A stretch of DNA of 64,000 bases. Origin: Lactarius indigo. Taxonomy: Eukaryota > Basidiomycota > Agaricomycetes > Russulales > Russulaceae. The stretch is from the NCBI GenBank assembly GCA_025766275.1, contig JAFKAC010000061.1, positions 248,001 to 312,000 on the forward strand, in the 5' to 3' direction. This document shows positions 51,054 through 60,497 of the stretch, in pieces (position 1 is the stretch's first letter; each line of letters begins with the position of its first letter). Made by a program: the position numbers and the translations under genes. The notes below the pieces were generated by a model. It was not told the DNA's origin. It did not search any database and saw only the letters and a list, made by a program, of their open reading frames with translations.

Positions 51054-51522
51054 TGTTACGGCTTCCGCATTTGACCCTTACTGTACCGGTTGTGGCTACG
51101 GCTGTAAGGTATATTAGTCACGGACTCGGGGTTTACGATAGGAGTTAGGCATTGAAGAATGACTCGATCCTAGTACAGGTAGTAGTAGTATTAGGATTGC
51201 GGTACTTACGCGATACGTTGGACGCTACGTTACGGTGACTCATAGCAGCGCTTGAAAGCCTGCTCTTCTTGTATTTAAGGTAGCTGCGGAAGACCAAGAT
51301 ACGCCATCTTGGTCTTCTTCAATCGTCATCTTCATTTCTTCTATTTTCATCTCTCATCTAAGAGACGTGCCTTCCGTCGAGGGAAAGGCCTTGCCTAGAT
51401 CCTAGTGTCTTCGTACATCTAGAACCCGCCTTCGAGCCATACGCCTTTGCGCGTGATCAGCTAAGTCCCAGAAGTCGCCTTAAACCGAGCTCAAGTCGAG
51501 CTAACGTCGTGACGGCGTTACA
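51054..51522 (+). repeat. 5' LTR
   Basis: 469 bp, TG...CA ends. A TATA-like TATTTAA sits at 51272-51278. A 27-bp perfect hairpin (51290-51316) has 11-nt arms, aagaccaagat and atcttggtctt. The right arm is 34 bp downstream of the TATA-like box, where transcription is predicted to start (51306). U3 would be 51054-51305, and R plus U5 the remainder. Confidence 0.92.
51272..51278 (+). promoter_or_regulatory. TATA-like box of the LTR promoter
   Basis: TATTTAA, 34 bp upstream of the predicted RNA start at 51306. The start is itself inferred from the self-complementary primer-binding site. Confidence 0.6.
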
Positions 51523-51524
51523 TT

Positions 51525-51535
51525 AAGACCAAGAT
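51525..51535 (+). other. Primer-binding site, self-priming (Tf1-like)
   Basis: AAGACCAAGAT, 2 nt after the LTR, is the exact reverse complement of 51306-51316 (ATCTTGGTCTT) within the LTR. Tf1-type elements prime reverse transcription with the first 11 nt of their own RNA; match length and geometry agree. I see no match to a tRNA 3' CCA end (no TGG at the start). Confidence 0.75.
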
Positions 51536-51542
51536 ATCCATT

Positions 51543-53528
51543 GTGGCGACTGTCAACACCAGAGAACAGTGGACGAATTTCCGTCCTTATCATCTAGATC
51601 GAAGAGGAGACCGCAACGTACCAACCCGATTCTTAGGAGCGGCCAGGTGGATAGACCGGGGAGACGAAACCGGATATTTCGTGGAATTCAACGGACCCAC
51701 AAGGTTCAGACCTGTTGAGTTTAATTTCGACCACCTGTGCTGGGTGGAAATTACGTGGAATCCCATAGACCACCGCTGGGACGTTGTCAGACCAGCAGGA
51801 AGGCAATACCAGTGCGACATCGACGCACGCGAACTCAATTCACGGGCCGATTGGGGACCTATTGACGGCCAGTTACGAGAACATTCTACCGGAGAAGCAG
51901 TCAGCGAGGAGACTGAGGAGGACGAACAAAGCGAAGAAAACCGGCCTGCGAGTGTCGGACCTATTGAACAGTATACTATCCAACAAGCTGAGTCCCTCCA
52001 CATCACAGAACCACCAGAGGTTATTCACGTACGATCGCCGGCAGTGGAAATGGCAACTGTCACCATGACAGCCGACGAAATTATGACCGCAAGAGAACAG
52101 GTAGCGCGAGAAGCAGCCGAAGCAATCAGACAAGAATCACAACGGCATCTCATGCCTATCAACCCTGAAACAGGACATCGTATGACTGCAGACGACGCAG
52201 CAATTTTTCGAGCTATTGGACCCGATCAAGGAGACCCCCCGTCAGGAGATGGAGGAAGACGAGGAATGCCGCTAGATCCACCACCAGGAAGGGGCGGGCC
52301 GCCCGGAGACGACTTTCCCCGACGCCCAGGAAGAGGAGGAAACCCGCCTGACCTCCCGAACAACCCACCGGAAGGGGGACCCCCGGGGGGAGGAGGAGGC
52401 GGAGGTGGAGGAACAGGAGGAGGAGGCCTGGGACATGAAAAACTAACTGGTGAACCTCCCACCATTTTCGACGGTGACCGCACTAAAGTAGACTCATTCC
52501 TCACGCAATGGCACGTCTATTGGGGAATGAACCTTGACACCTCCGTCATGCGCAACGACTATCGACGAAGCCTCTTATTCCTATCCTACATAAAAGGGGT
52601 ATCAGTCAGCGAATGGGTACTCTCGTACCTCAAGTGGCTTAATTGGCAAATACAACGAGGAATAGATCAGCATACGCGTGATCTGTGGAATGCGGTGGCA
52701 GAAGGGTTCAACCAAAGGTTCGTTAACACCCTCGAACGCGAACAAGCTCAAGCGCTTCTTAGAAAAGGGCTCAAGATGATTGACGGAGATATTGATAAGT
52801 ACGTCAACGAGTTCGAAGAAGCTGCTAGGAAGGCTGGATACCGCCTCAATGATCCCCAAACAATCGACCTCTTCACCAAGGGGTTACCCAAGAAACTCTA
52901 CGAGAAAACCTACGACCTCGACGAACCAGAAACGTTCGACGAGTGGAAGCGAGCAACGCTTCGAAGACAACGCAATTACATCCACATCCGTGCGCGGGTG
53001 GATGAGTACAAAGACAACAAGCCCAAGAAAACAGGAAATGCTGGGTGGACCGTCCCCCAGAACCTCGCCAACCCATGGGCGATGGACACCTCCGCTGATC
53101 GAACCAAAGTACGACTAGCGGGGTCAGAAGAAATCGACTACAACAAACCGCCATATACTAACTCTCCCCCCTTTCCGCCAAGAGGAGGGCCAGGAGTCCG
53201 GAGCCGAGGAAGGGGAGGGTCGCGACGAGACCTAAGGACGGTGTTATGCTACAATTGTCACGCACCAGGCCATCTCTCACGAAACTGCCCCCATCCTAGA
53301 CAGCCGCGACAGTGGCAACCACAAAACCCTGGACCCTCCAGCGTCCGAATGACGGAAACCGACTTCTACACGCAAGAACCGCCAGCCCAAGTACAGGCTG
53401 CCACAACCAGCAAGACAGCCGAAGAACGCGCCAAAGAATGGCTTACCGGAGTTGCAAACGCACCCGACGAAGTAAAAGACCTGATACTGCAGGATTTGTG
53501 GGGAAAAGAGGGTTTTCGGAGCGCCTGA
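51543..53528 (+). CDS. gag: Gag polyprotein, apparently non-AUG start
   Basis: Forms the virus-like particle. The frame is open from within the LTR to 53528. The natural-looking start at 51543 is GTG (GTG GCG ACT GTC); the first ATG in any frame is at 52050, codon 170. N-terminal domain (residues about 1-110) includes ARWIDRGDETGYFVEFNGPT and LCWVEITWNP; then an acidic linker, a Pro/Gly-rich tract (about 228-296), the capsid-like domain with FDGDRTKVDSFLTQWHVYWG and KYVNEFEEAARKAGY, and a CCHC knuckle CYNCHAPGHLSRNC (about 567-580). It overlaps pol, which is in the -1 frame. Whether full-length Gag starts at GTG or another near-cognate codon is inference. Confidence 0.85.
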   Translation: MATVNTREQWTNFRPYHLDRRGDRNVPTRFLGAARWIDRGDETGYFVEFNGPTRFRPVEFNFDHLCWVEITWNPIDHRWDVVRPAGRQYQCDIDARELNSRADWGPIDGQLREHSTGEAVSEETEEDEQSEENRPASVGPIEQYTIQQAESLHITEPPEVIHVRSPAVEMATVTMTADEIMTAREQVAREAAEAIRQESQRHLMPINPETGHRMTADDAAIFRAIGPDQGDPPSGDGGRRGMPLDPPPGRGGPPGDDFPRRPGRGGNPPDLPNNPPEGGPPGGGGGGGGGTGGGGLGHEKLTGEPPTIFDGDRTKVDSFLTQWHVYWGMNLDTSVMRNDYRRSLLFLSYIKGVSVSEWVLSYLKWLNWQIQRGIDQHTRDLWNAVAEGFNQRFVNTLEREQAQALLRKGLKMIDGDIDKYVNEFEEAARKAGYRLNDPQTIDLFTKGLPKKLYEKTYDLDEPETFDEWKRATLRRQRNYIHIRARVDEYKDNKPKKTGNAGWTVPQNLANPWAMDTSADRTKVRLAGSEEIDYNKPPYTNSPPFPPRGGPGVRSRGRGGSRRDLRTVLCYNCHAPGHLSRNCPHPRQPRQWQPQNPGPSSVRMTETDFYTQEPPAQVQAATTSKTAEERAKEWLTGVANAPDEVKDLILQDLWGKEGFRSA

Positions 53529-56500
53529 ACCCATCGGCCTGGGTGAGGGCTTTAAATTGTAATTCTGTAATCATGACGCGCTTTCGCTCCCTTCGAATTC
53601 CAGTCTCGATTCGTACGAATTACCGAATGGCCGACATAAAAGCACTAGTGGACTCGGGAGCCACCGATAACTTTATACACCCGAACTTCATCAAAAGAAT
53701 GGGTATAGGGATCCAACCGTTGACCCGACCAAGAAAAGTCTGGAATATAGATAGTACGGAAAACAAAGCTGGGTCCATCACTCACTTCACCGATTTGGAC
53801 GTATACGCCAACGGATATCACAGAACCATGAGATTCCTTATCACGAATCTCGGAACCGAAGAGATCGTCTTAGGCTACCCCTGGTTGGCAACCTATGAGC
53901 CAACTATCAATTGGCGAGACGCGGTCATACATGAAAAGGTCATGCCGGTCGTGATCAGTACTCAGGACAGTCTAGACCGACATACCGTCATCGCGACCGC
54001 TTTAACTGACGAAGAAAAAGAAACAGTAGTCCTTGAACTAGATGAGGAAGACACGTACTTGCGAGCAACTACGTCTACAGAATTGGCAATCCAGGCAAAA
54101 GGGGAGGAAAAACCCGTAGAACTGCCGGCAGTCTACCACGCCTTCCAACGACTCTTCAGCGAAGAGGCGTCACAACGATTTCCCCCCGCTAGGCCGTGGG
54201 ACCACGCAATAGACTTCAAACCAGGCACCCCTTCGGCGATAGATTGCAAAATATACCCATTAACGCAAGAGGAGGAGGGGAAACTCAAGGAGTTTTTAGA
54301 CGAGAAACTGCAGCAAGGATATCTGCGACCCTCCATATCCCCGTACGCATCCTCATTCTTCTTTGTTAAAAAGAAGGACGGAAAACTACGCCCCGTGCAG
54401 GATTATCGCACCATCAATTCGCATACCATACGAAATCAATACCCACTCCCCCTAATTCAGGACCTCATCTATGACCTCAGTAACGCTCACATCTACACAA
54501 AGCTCGATATCCGCTGGGGGTATAACAATATCCGAATACGAGACGGCGATCAGGAAAAGGCGGCTTTCAAAACTAAGTTTGGCCTCTTCGAGCCAACGGT
54601 AATGTTCTTCGGTCTCACAAACTCACCCGCAACCTTCCAAACGATGATGAACCACATCTATCGTGACACCATCGTGAAGCACGAAACCCGCGGTACCGCC
54701 ATCCGTGTCTACATGGACGACATTGGTATTGCCACGAGAGAAGGCGCCACACCCGCTGACCATATAGCCGCAGTGACGGACGTCCTTCGCGTCGCCCAAG
54801 AACATGACCTCTACTTCAAGCTCGAAAAATGCCTCTTCCACCAACCTCGGATGGATTACCTGGGGGTAATCCTTGAAAAGGGGGTAACGCGTATGGACCC
54901 GGTAAAAGTTCGCGGCATCAGAGACTGGCCGACACCAACCAAGGTCAGGGACGTACGGTCATTTTTGGGCTTCTGTAACTTTTACCGCCTTTTCATCCGA
55001 GGTTTCGCAACCCACGCACGACCACTCAACCGGTTAACGAGGAAAGATGCTGAATGGAACTGGGGAGACGACGAAGAGCAAGCCTTTCAAACCCTTAAAC
55101 GACTTGTGACGGAAGAGCCAGTACTAGCACATCCCAACCTACAGGACCAGTTCGAATTGGAAGTCGATGCGTCAGGATTCGCGGTAGGTGCAGTACTTCT
55201 ACAAAAGAAAAATGACGGTCGCAAGCATCCTATAGGATACTATTCGGCAACGCTGAATGAAGCGGAGCGGAACTACGACATCTACGACCTAGAACTTCTC
55301 GCCATTGTCAAAGCCCTCCGCCACTGGAGACCCCTGCTCGCTGGATCTCCACACAAGATCAAAATATTCTCCGATCACCTAAACCTCCAATACTGGAAAA
55401 CTCCACAGAAGATCAGTCGAAGAGTCGCTCGAGAAGTACTAGAGTTGATGGAGTACGACTTCGAGATCCATCACATCAAAGGGAAGAACAACGGCAGAGC
55501 AGATGCGCTATCACGACGACCGGACTATGACCAAGGAGAAGGAGACAACCAAGGTGTGGTTGTCCTACCTCCAGAAGTATTCGTACGAGCCGCTAATACT
55601 GCGCGTATGTTGGAAACACACCCGATGATGCAACCACCGAGGCGACGACAAGACCCCGCTATAATTAAAACCTGGGTCGATGCTCATCGTCTCAAAAAGA
55701 TAGAGGGAGAGTGGTATAAGGACGGACGACTAGTAGTCACAGGACCCATGACAGCGTACCGGGCCATCATACAAGACCACCACGACCCACCGGTACATGG
55801 GCATCCTGGGATAAGCAGGACGCAACGGATCGTAGAGCGACACCACTGGTGGCCAAGCATCCGCCGGGACGTGTATGAGTACGTTACAGGATGTGCTGAC
55901 TGTCAGCGAATCAAAGTCAATACAAGACCAACCCGCGCACCACTATACCCAATCACTGCTGCTAAGGACGCTCCTCCCTTCCATACCATTGCCCTTGACT
56001 TCATCACCAAACTGCCGATCTCACAATCGTACGACAGTATCTTAACCGTCACGGACCATGACTGCAGCAAGGCATCCATATTTATCCCCTGCAATGAGGA
56101 AATCACAGCGGAGGGAACCGCGATTCTGTACGTCAATCACGTGTTCAAACGGTTCGGACTACCGCGCAAAATTATTAGTGACCGCGACCCCCGATTCACC
56201 TCCAAATTCACACGAGAAGTATGCCGCATATTGGGCATCCAACAGAACATTTCCACGGCTTATCATCCACGCACGGATGGGCAATCAGAACGAACCAATC
56301 AGTGGCTTGAACAGTATCTACGGTTCTGGGCCAACGAGCGTCAAGATAACTGGGCGGCGTATCTCCCGATAGCAGAATTCGCTCACAACAACTGGCCCCA
56401 TGAGCATACGAAACAATCGCCATTCATGCTCCTGATGGGATACAATCCAACCAGTGATTGGACGGATAAGCCATCTCCTATCCCAAACGTGATCACCAGA

Positions 56501-58249
56501 CTAACGCAACTAAAAGAAGCACGCCGCCTTGCTCAGGACCTCATCAAAAGGGCACAAGATAGCTGGGTTCGGCATAAAGACACTCCACGCTATCAAGTTG
56601 GTGATCAAGTGTGGCTGGAAGGAAGACACCTACGGACCAATCAACCGACGGCGAAACTAGCGGCGCGACGCCACAGACCATTTAAAGTAGTCCAGGTGAT
56701 GTCCCCATACAATTATCGCCTCGAACTTCCCACACAGTGGAGCATCCATCCAGTGTTTCACATCGATCTTCTCACGCCATACAAACGTACTGCCTTCCAT
56801 GGCGAAAACTTCACGCGACCACCGCCAGATCTTGTGGAGGGAGAAGAAGAATACGAAGTCGAGGCCATTCTGGACTCGCGGCATTTCGGCCGCCGCAAAA
56901 AGCTTCAATATCTCATCAAATGGAAGGGTTATTCGGACTCGGAAAACCAGTGGGTCGACAAGGATGACGTATTCGCACCAGATGCGATTAAGGCGTATCA
57001 AGAGGGCCGGACGGGCGTACGATCTCTTAAAAGCCAGCCCATGGACGACCAAGGAGAGTATCCCTCCTACCTCCGATCCACTCAGACGTCTATGCCCACT
57101 TCCCCTCTCAGACATGTCACCACGGCGATCCTCCTCGACCAAGTCGCACAAGACGCCGCCAACCTCATCGAAGACGACGAAGAAACCGTGGTTCAACAGG
57201 TCCAGCTCACTCCGTACACACCTGCAAACCTGCGAGCGGGGCATATCACCGCTCAAGAATGGGCTAATGTCCTACAGAGGTTCCCCGACCCGACTCACCA
57301 GCCCGACGACGAGCAGCAGCATGCCGTCGCTCACATCTTCAGAGACGACAACGGCAATCGAGAACCCATTGCCGTTATCCCCCCAGGTGACGACCTCATC
57401 GGCACAAGGGGAATTCTCCCTGCCGACCGTCCCCTCGAAGACCCAACAGGAGTTAGAAGCAGCGGAGGATTGGCGGAGGACGGCGAAGGAGTGGGCCGAC
57501 GAACAGCTATGCTTAGCGCAGAAGAGATTGAGCGAGTTGCGGCAGCGCAGGCAGCGCTCCCTCACGACGAAGCTCACGCTGACGACGAAGATTACTACCC
57601 GGTCAGACACCCCCTCCTTCGAACGCACAGCCACCCTACTGATCCCCGAATCACCCCATGGCTTGTCCACACCGACGGAACCCCCATGTCTCGAGGACGT
57701 GTGCGACTGCCCGGCGTCGCACTTCACACCCCCATTACGCACGACGACGACCCGGCGCAGGTCCTTGCGCCTGAAGGGTTCAGGGCGAATCGACAGCCCC
57801 ATTACATTCACTTCCCCATCACCGGGCCCGACGGCGTAGAGAGGAACGCCAGTCACACTCAGATCGTTGGAGGTGCGAACCCTTTTGTACTAGGGCTCAT
57901 CCCCGGTTCCCCTCATCTCTACGGCAAACCTCTTTACGCCCATCCGATGCTACCGGCTGCGAGACGCGCCTTCATCGCCCACGAGGATTTAGTCATCCTC
58001 GCCTCCGACAAGATTACGGACCGCGCGCTAAACCGCATTGGGGACGAGTCCCTAACAGCGGAGGTGACGCGTTACCGAGCGGCCGCATACGAAGAAGAGC
58101 GGCTTGCGGCTCGCATTCGCCAGCTTCAGGCAATGCGGCTGTCGGCGAGGGACGACAAGCAAGACTGTATTTACCGCTTGGAGAGGGCGAATGTCTTCGA
58201 GCGGATTAGCGATGAGCAGTCCACGTGGACGGCGAGGGACTTTCGGTGA
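53312..58249 (+). CDS. pol: Pol polyprotein (PR-RT-RH-IN-chromodomain)
   Basis: Probably made as a Gag-Pol fusion by -1 frameshifting, so residues before about 65 of this open frame are unlikely to be translated from its own ATG. Aspartic protease LVDSGATDNF (about 114); reverse transcriptase with VYMDDIGIA (about 466); RNase H LEVDASGFAVGAVL (about 617); integrase zinc finger H-H-C-C (HGHPG to GCADCQR, about 823-865) and DDE residues in ALDFITK, SDRDPRF and GQSERTN; chromodomain EYEVEAILDSR to LIKWKGYSDSENQW (about 1180-1235), which in chromoviruses guides integration to marked chromatin. A further 400 residues follow, including PLLRTHSHPTDPRITPW, HYIHFPITGPDGV and a C-terminal helical region. 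No stops or missing catalytic residues were seen. Confidence 0.95.
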   Translation: MATTKPWTLQRPNDGNRLLHARTASPSTGCHNQQDSRRTRQRMAYRSCKRTRRSKRPDTAGFVGKRGFSERLNPSAWVRALNCNSVIMTRFRSLRIPVSIRTNYRMADIKALVDSGATDNFIHPNFIKRMGIGIQPLTRPRKVWNIDSTENKAGSITHFTDLDVYANGYHRTMRFLITNLGTEEIVLGYPWLATYEPTINWRDAVIHEKVMPVVISTQDSLDRHTVIATALTDEEKETVVLELDEEDTYLRATTSTELAIQAKGEEKPVELPAVYHAFQRLFSEEASQRFPPARPWDHAIDFKPGTPSAIDCKIYPLTQEEEGKLKEFLDEKLQQGYLRPSISPYASSFFFVKKKDGKLRPVQDYRTINSHTIRNQYPLPLIQDLIYDLSNAHIYTKLDIRWGYNNIRIRDGDQEKAAFKTKFGLFEPTVMFFGLTNSPATFQTMMNHIYRDTIVKHETRGTAIRVYMDDIGIATREGATPADHIAAVTDVLRVAQEHDLYFKLEKCLFHQPRMDYLGVILEKGVTRMDPVKVRGIRDWPTPTKVRDVRSFLGFCNFYRLFIRGFATHARPLNRLTRKDAEWNWGDDEEQAFQTLKRLVTEEPVLAHPNLQDQFELEVDASGFAVGAVLLQKKNDGRKHPIGYYSATLNEAERNYDIYDLELLAIVKALRHWRPLLAGSPHKIKIFSDHLNLQYWKTPQKISRRVAREVLELMEYDFEIHHIKGKNNGRADALSRRPDYDQGEGDNQGVVVLPPEVFVRAANTARMLETHPMMQPPRRRQDPAIIKTWVDAHRLKKIEGEWYKDGRLVVTGPMTAYRAIIQDHHDPPVHGHPGISRTQRIVERHHWWPSIRRDVYEYVTGCADCQRIKVNTRPTRAPLYPITAAKDAPPFHTIALDFITKLPISQSYDSILTVTDHDCSKASIFIPCNEEITAEGTAILYVNHVFKRFGLPRKIISDRDPRFTSKFTREVCRILGIQQNISTAYHPRTDGQSERTNQWLEQYLRFWANERQDNWAAYLPIAEFAHNNWPHEHTKQSPFMLLMGYNPTSDWTDKPSPIPNVITRLTQLKEARRLAQDLIKRAQDSWVRHKDTPRYQVGDQVWLEGRHLRTNQPTAKLAARRHRPFKVVQVMSPYNYRLELPTQWSIHPVFHIDLLTPYKRTAFHGENFTRPPPDLVEGEEEYEVEAILDSRHFGRRKKLQYLIKWKGYSDSENQWVDKDDVFAPDAIKAYQEGRTGVRSLKSQPMDDQGEYPSYLRSTQTSMPTSPLRHVTTAILLDQVAQDAANLIEDDEETVVQQVQLTPYTPANLRAGHITAQEWANVLQRFPDPTHQPDDEQQHAVAHIFRDDNGNREPIAVIPPGDDLIGTRGILPADRPLEDPTGVRSSGGLAEDGEGVGRRTAMLSAEEIERVAAAQAALPHDEAHADDEDYYPVRHPLLRTHSHPTDPRITPWLVHTDGTPMSRGRVRLPGVALHTPITHDDDPAQVLAPEGFRANRQPHYIHFPITGPDGVERNASHTQIVGGANPFVLGLIPGSPHLYGKPLYAHPMLPAARRAFIAHEDLVILASDKITDRALNRIGDESLTAEVTRYRAAAYEEERLAARIRQLQAMRLSARDDKQDCIYRLERANVFERISDEQSTWTARDFR
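53501..53507 (+). promoter_or_regulatory. -1 ribosomal frameshift heptamer G_GGA_AAA
   Basis: In the gag frame the codons are TGG GGA AAA GAG; ggggaaaa contains G_GGA_AAA, fitting the X_XXY_YYZ rule. It lies 18 nt before the gag stop codon. Slipping back one base continues as GKRGFSERLNPSAW into pol, which is in exactly that frame. A downstream stimulatory structure was not assessed. Confidence 0.7.
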
Positions 58250-58266
58250 GTCTGGGGACTCACGCT

Positions 58267-58279
58267 AAAAAGGGGGTGA
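58267..58279 (+). promoter_or_regulatory. Polypurine tract
   Basis: AAAAAGGGGGTGA, purine-rich with one T, immediately precedes the 3' LTR. This is the expected plus-strand primer site. Confidence 0.85.
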
Positions 58280-58748
58280 TGTTACGGCTTCCGCATTTGA
58301 CCCTTACTGTACCGGTTGTGGCTACGGCTGTAAGGTATATTAGTCACGGACTCGGGGTTTACGATAGGAGTTAGGCATTGAAGAATGACTCGATCCTAGT
58401 ACAGGTAGTAGTAGTATTAGGATTGCGGTACTTACGCGATACGTTGGACGCTACGTTACGGTGACTCATAGCAGCGCTTGAAAGCCTGCTCTTCTTGTAT
58501 TTAAGGTAGCTGCGGAAGACCAAGATACGCCATCTTGGTCTTCTTCAATCGTCATCTTCATTTCTTCTATTTTCATCTCTCATCTAAGAGACGTGCCTTC
58601 CGTCGAGGGAAAGGCCTTGCCTAGATCCTAGTGTCTTCGTACATCTAGAACCCGCCTTCGAGCCATACGCCTTTGCGCGTGATCAGCTAAGTCCCAGAAG
58701 TCGCCTTAAACCGAGCTCAAGTCGAGCTAACGTCGTGACGGCGTTACA
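58280..58748 (+). repeat. 3' LTR
   Basis: 469 bp, identical to the 5' LTR in my base-by-base reading. Followed by cttga (58749-58753), the right copy of the target duplication. Confidence 0.92.
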
Positions 58749-58753
58749 CTTGA

Positions 58754-60497
58754 AGTACGCACTTCAAGATTCACATAGGGGTAGACCAAGCATTTGTTGG
58801 ACATATTCCTATGCTCACTTGTAAAAACATTTCTTCCTGCATTAACGACTTCCATTTGTCTGTTCCTCCACCTCAGGCTGTCTCCGTTATGTTTCCGATT
58901 CTTCATTCTTTATCTCTTGCTATTGTCTACACTCCCCGTCCTTGGGTTGATGGTGCCCATGGCTTGATACATCCCGGTTCTCTTCTAGCGCAGCCCGGAA
59001 CATTGCTTTGGTCAAGTGGGGTATAGAATAATCCCATCATGACGTGATCATCTAGTTCTATAAGAATGAGATAGTGGGAAGCGAGCATAAAAGAGGAACG
59101 ATAAATAGAGGAGTGCGTATGACCACAGTAAGCTCTACTCCGTACCATCGATGATGTTCCCTAGTTTACCAAAGTTGGGCGTCCCGAGACCATAACCTAT
59201 GGAGATCAGAGTCAGCCCTAATATCGGAGGCAAAGAGATAGGCCTGGCCGGACGCACAGGACCCCTTCCAGCGATGGCGGGGGAATATATCAGTACCGCG
59301 GCCTGGATTATATCCAAAGGCGACGTCATAATGACCCGCCAGGCCGTCGCTGTACAGCCAACCGATGAGCCAGCCAAGCGGGCGCTCGCCCTCAAAATCC
59401 TATGACCATTCAGCAACGAGACCACTCCGGCCACGGTCTGTACATTGACGACCAGTCACAGAGCATTGACGAAGCAGAGAGTACAGAGGGTGGGAAGGTG
59501 CACGGGCGCCGAGTAGCTCGTTCCTCAGTAGGTACGAGTTTCACCTTTGGAGGTATGCACGAAGTCGCCCGCCTGGGCCGCGACGTCGGGATGCCGTGGC
59601 TCGACCTATGGTGCAAACTACGAAAGTAGGAACCTCCTCAGATCGGACAACGACAGCGAAAACCCCCACTTGAAGAGACCACGATATTGGTCTCCGATGG
59701 CCTGGAGAAAAGGGGGCACAGTGTCGTTCTAGTAGTCCGGGCTCGAAGATGTTCGACCCGAAGAGAAAGGCTGTCGTAGATCGTGCCGCCAATACTAGTG
59801 ACCCAGGGACCTATTAAAGCACGGCAGCATGGTGATCATGAACAACTTGTCCCTGTGCTTGTGTAAAGTCCTCCTGTATATAAGACCTCAAACCTGGTGA
59901 GCGTTTGAATCAGTGAGACCATCGTACATGACTCTAGCTTTGACTGTCAGTGTTTGCACTGAGGGACCGGCGTCCAAGGTTCGCACTTCGTGAGTCTCGC
60001 AATGCTCGGTCTCCGAACGGCTTTCAGTTTTTGGGGTAGCCTGCCTTTTGTGTTTTGTTTTAACCGTGCACGCGCGCTTTGAGTCTTTGTCTCGTCCCAG
60101 GCCGCCGTCGTCTTACTGTCATAGGTATCTGGTTTGAACACTGAAACTGTCTGTGTAGCCCCGTACCAGGGAACTTCGACAGTTTCCAGGCGTCCGTCGA
60201 CAAGCAACTAGAGTTGGATGCACCCCGTTTGACGGCGCTCTGCCAGCGAAAACCAGGCTGCTGCCAAAAAAATCGTATTTGAGATGCTCTACAGGGCCTA
60301 GGTAACAAGATACATGGACGATAGCTCTGCCCTCACATCTCGGGGAGGGAATAGGGCAAGTGCTTCAGAAAGGGGAGTACCTACAAAAGAAGGGGACGAA
60401 GAATGACGACTGGGGCGACAATGTTCGCGGGACGCGGGACTCACGGTCAGATGATAGAATTGACTGCGAACCCCTCGGTGTCATCTACGTGACCATG
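58754..60497. other. Intergenic, no confident gene
   Basis: A minus-strand frame at 59135-59434 has hydrophobic segments (DIIQAAVLIYSP, LPPILGLTLISIGYGLG) and may be an exon of an unknown membrane protein, but no flanking exons could be tied to it. The remainder shows only short ORFs. Confidence 0.35.

Larger units (their letters stand above)
51054..58748 (+). mobile_element. Ty3/gypsy chromovirus LTR retrotransposon, complete
   Basis: A 7695-bp element with two 469-bp LTRs that read identical, starting TGTTACG and ending GTTACA, and a cttga target duplication. Internal order is primer-binding site, gag, pol (protease, RT, RNase H, integrase, chromodomain, C-terminal extension) and polypurine tract. 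Integrase after RT plus a chromodomain place it in Ty3/gypsy, chromovirus branch. Both gag and pol are open from end to end. Identical LTRs, short TSD and intact ORFs indicate a very recent insertion, possibly still active. Confidence 0.95.

Noticed and set aside
56799..57839. 346-codon ORF overlapping pol in another frame
   Set aside because: It overlaps the chromodomain and the pol extension, which are in the well-supported frame. Part of it (ELEAAEDWRRTAKEWADEQ) looks helical, but no start signal or precedent supports an overlapping gene.
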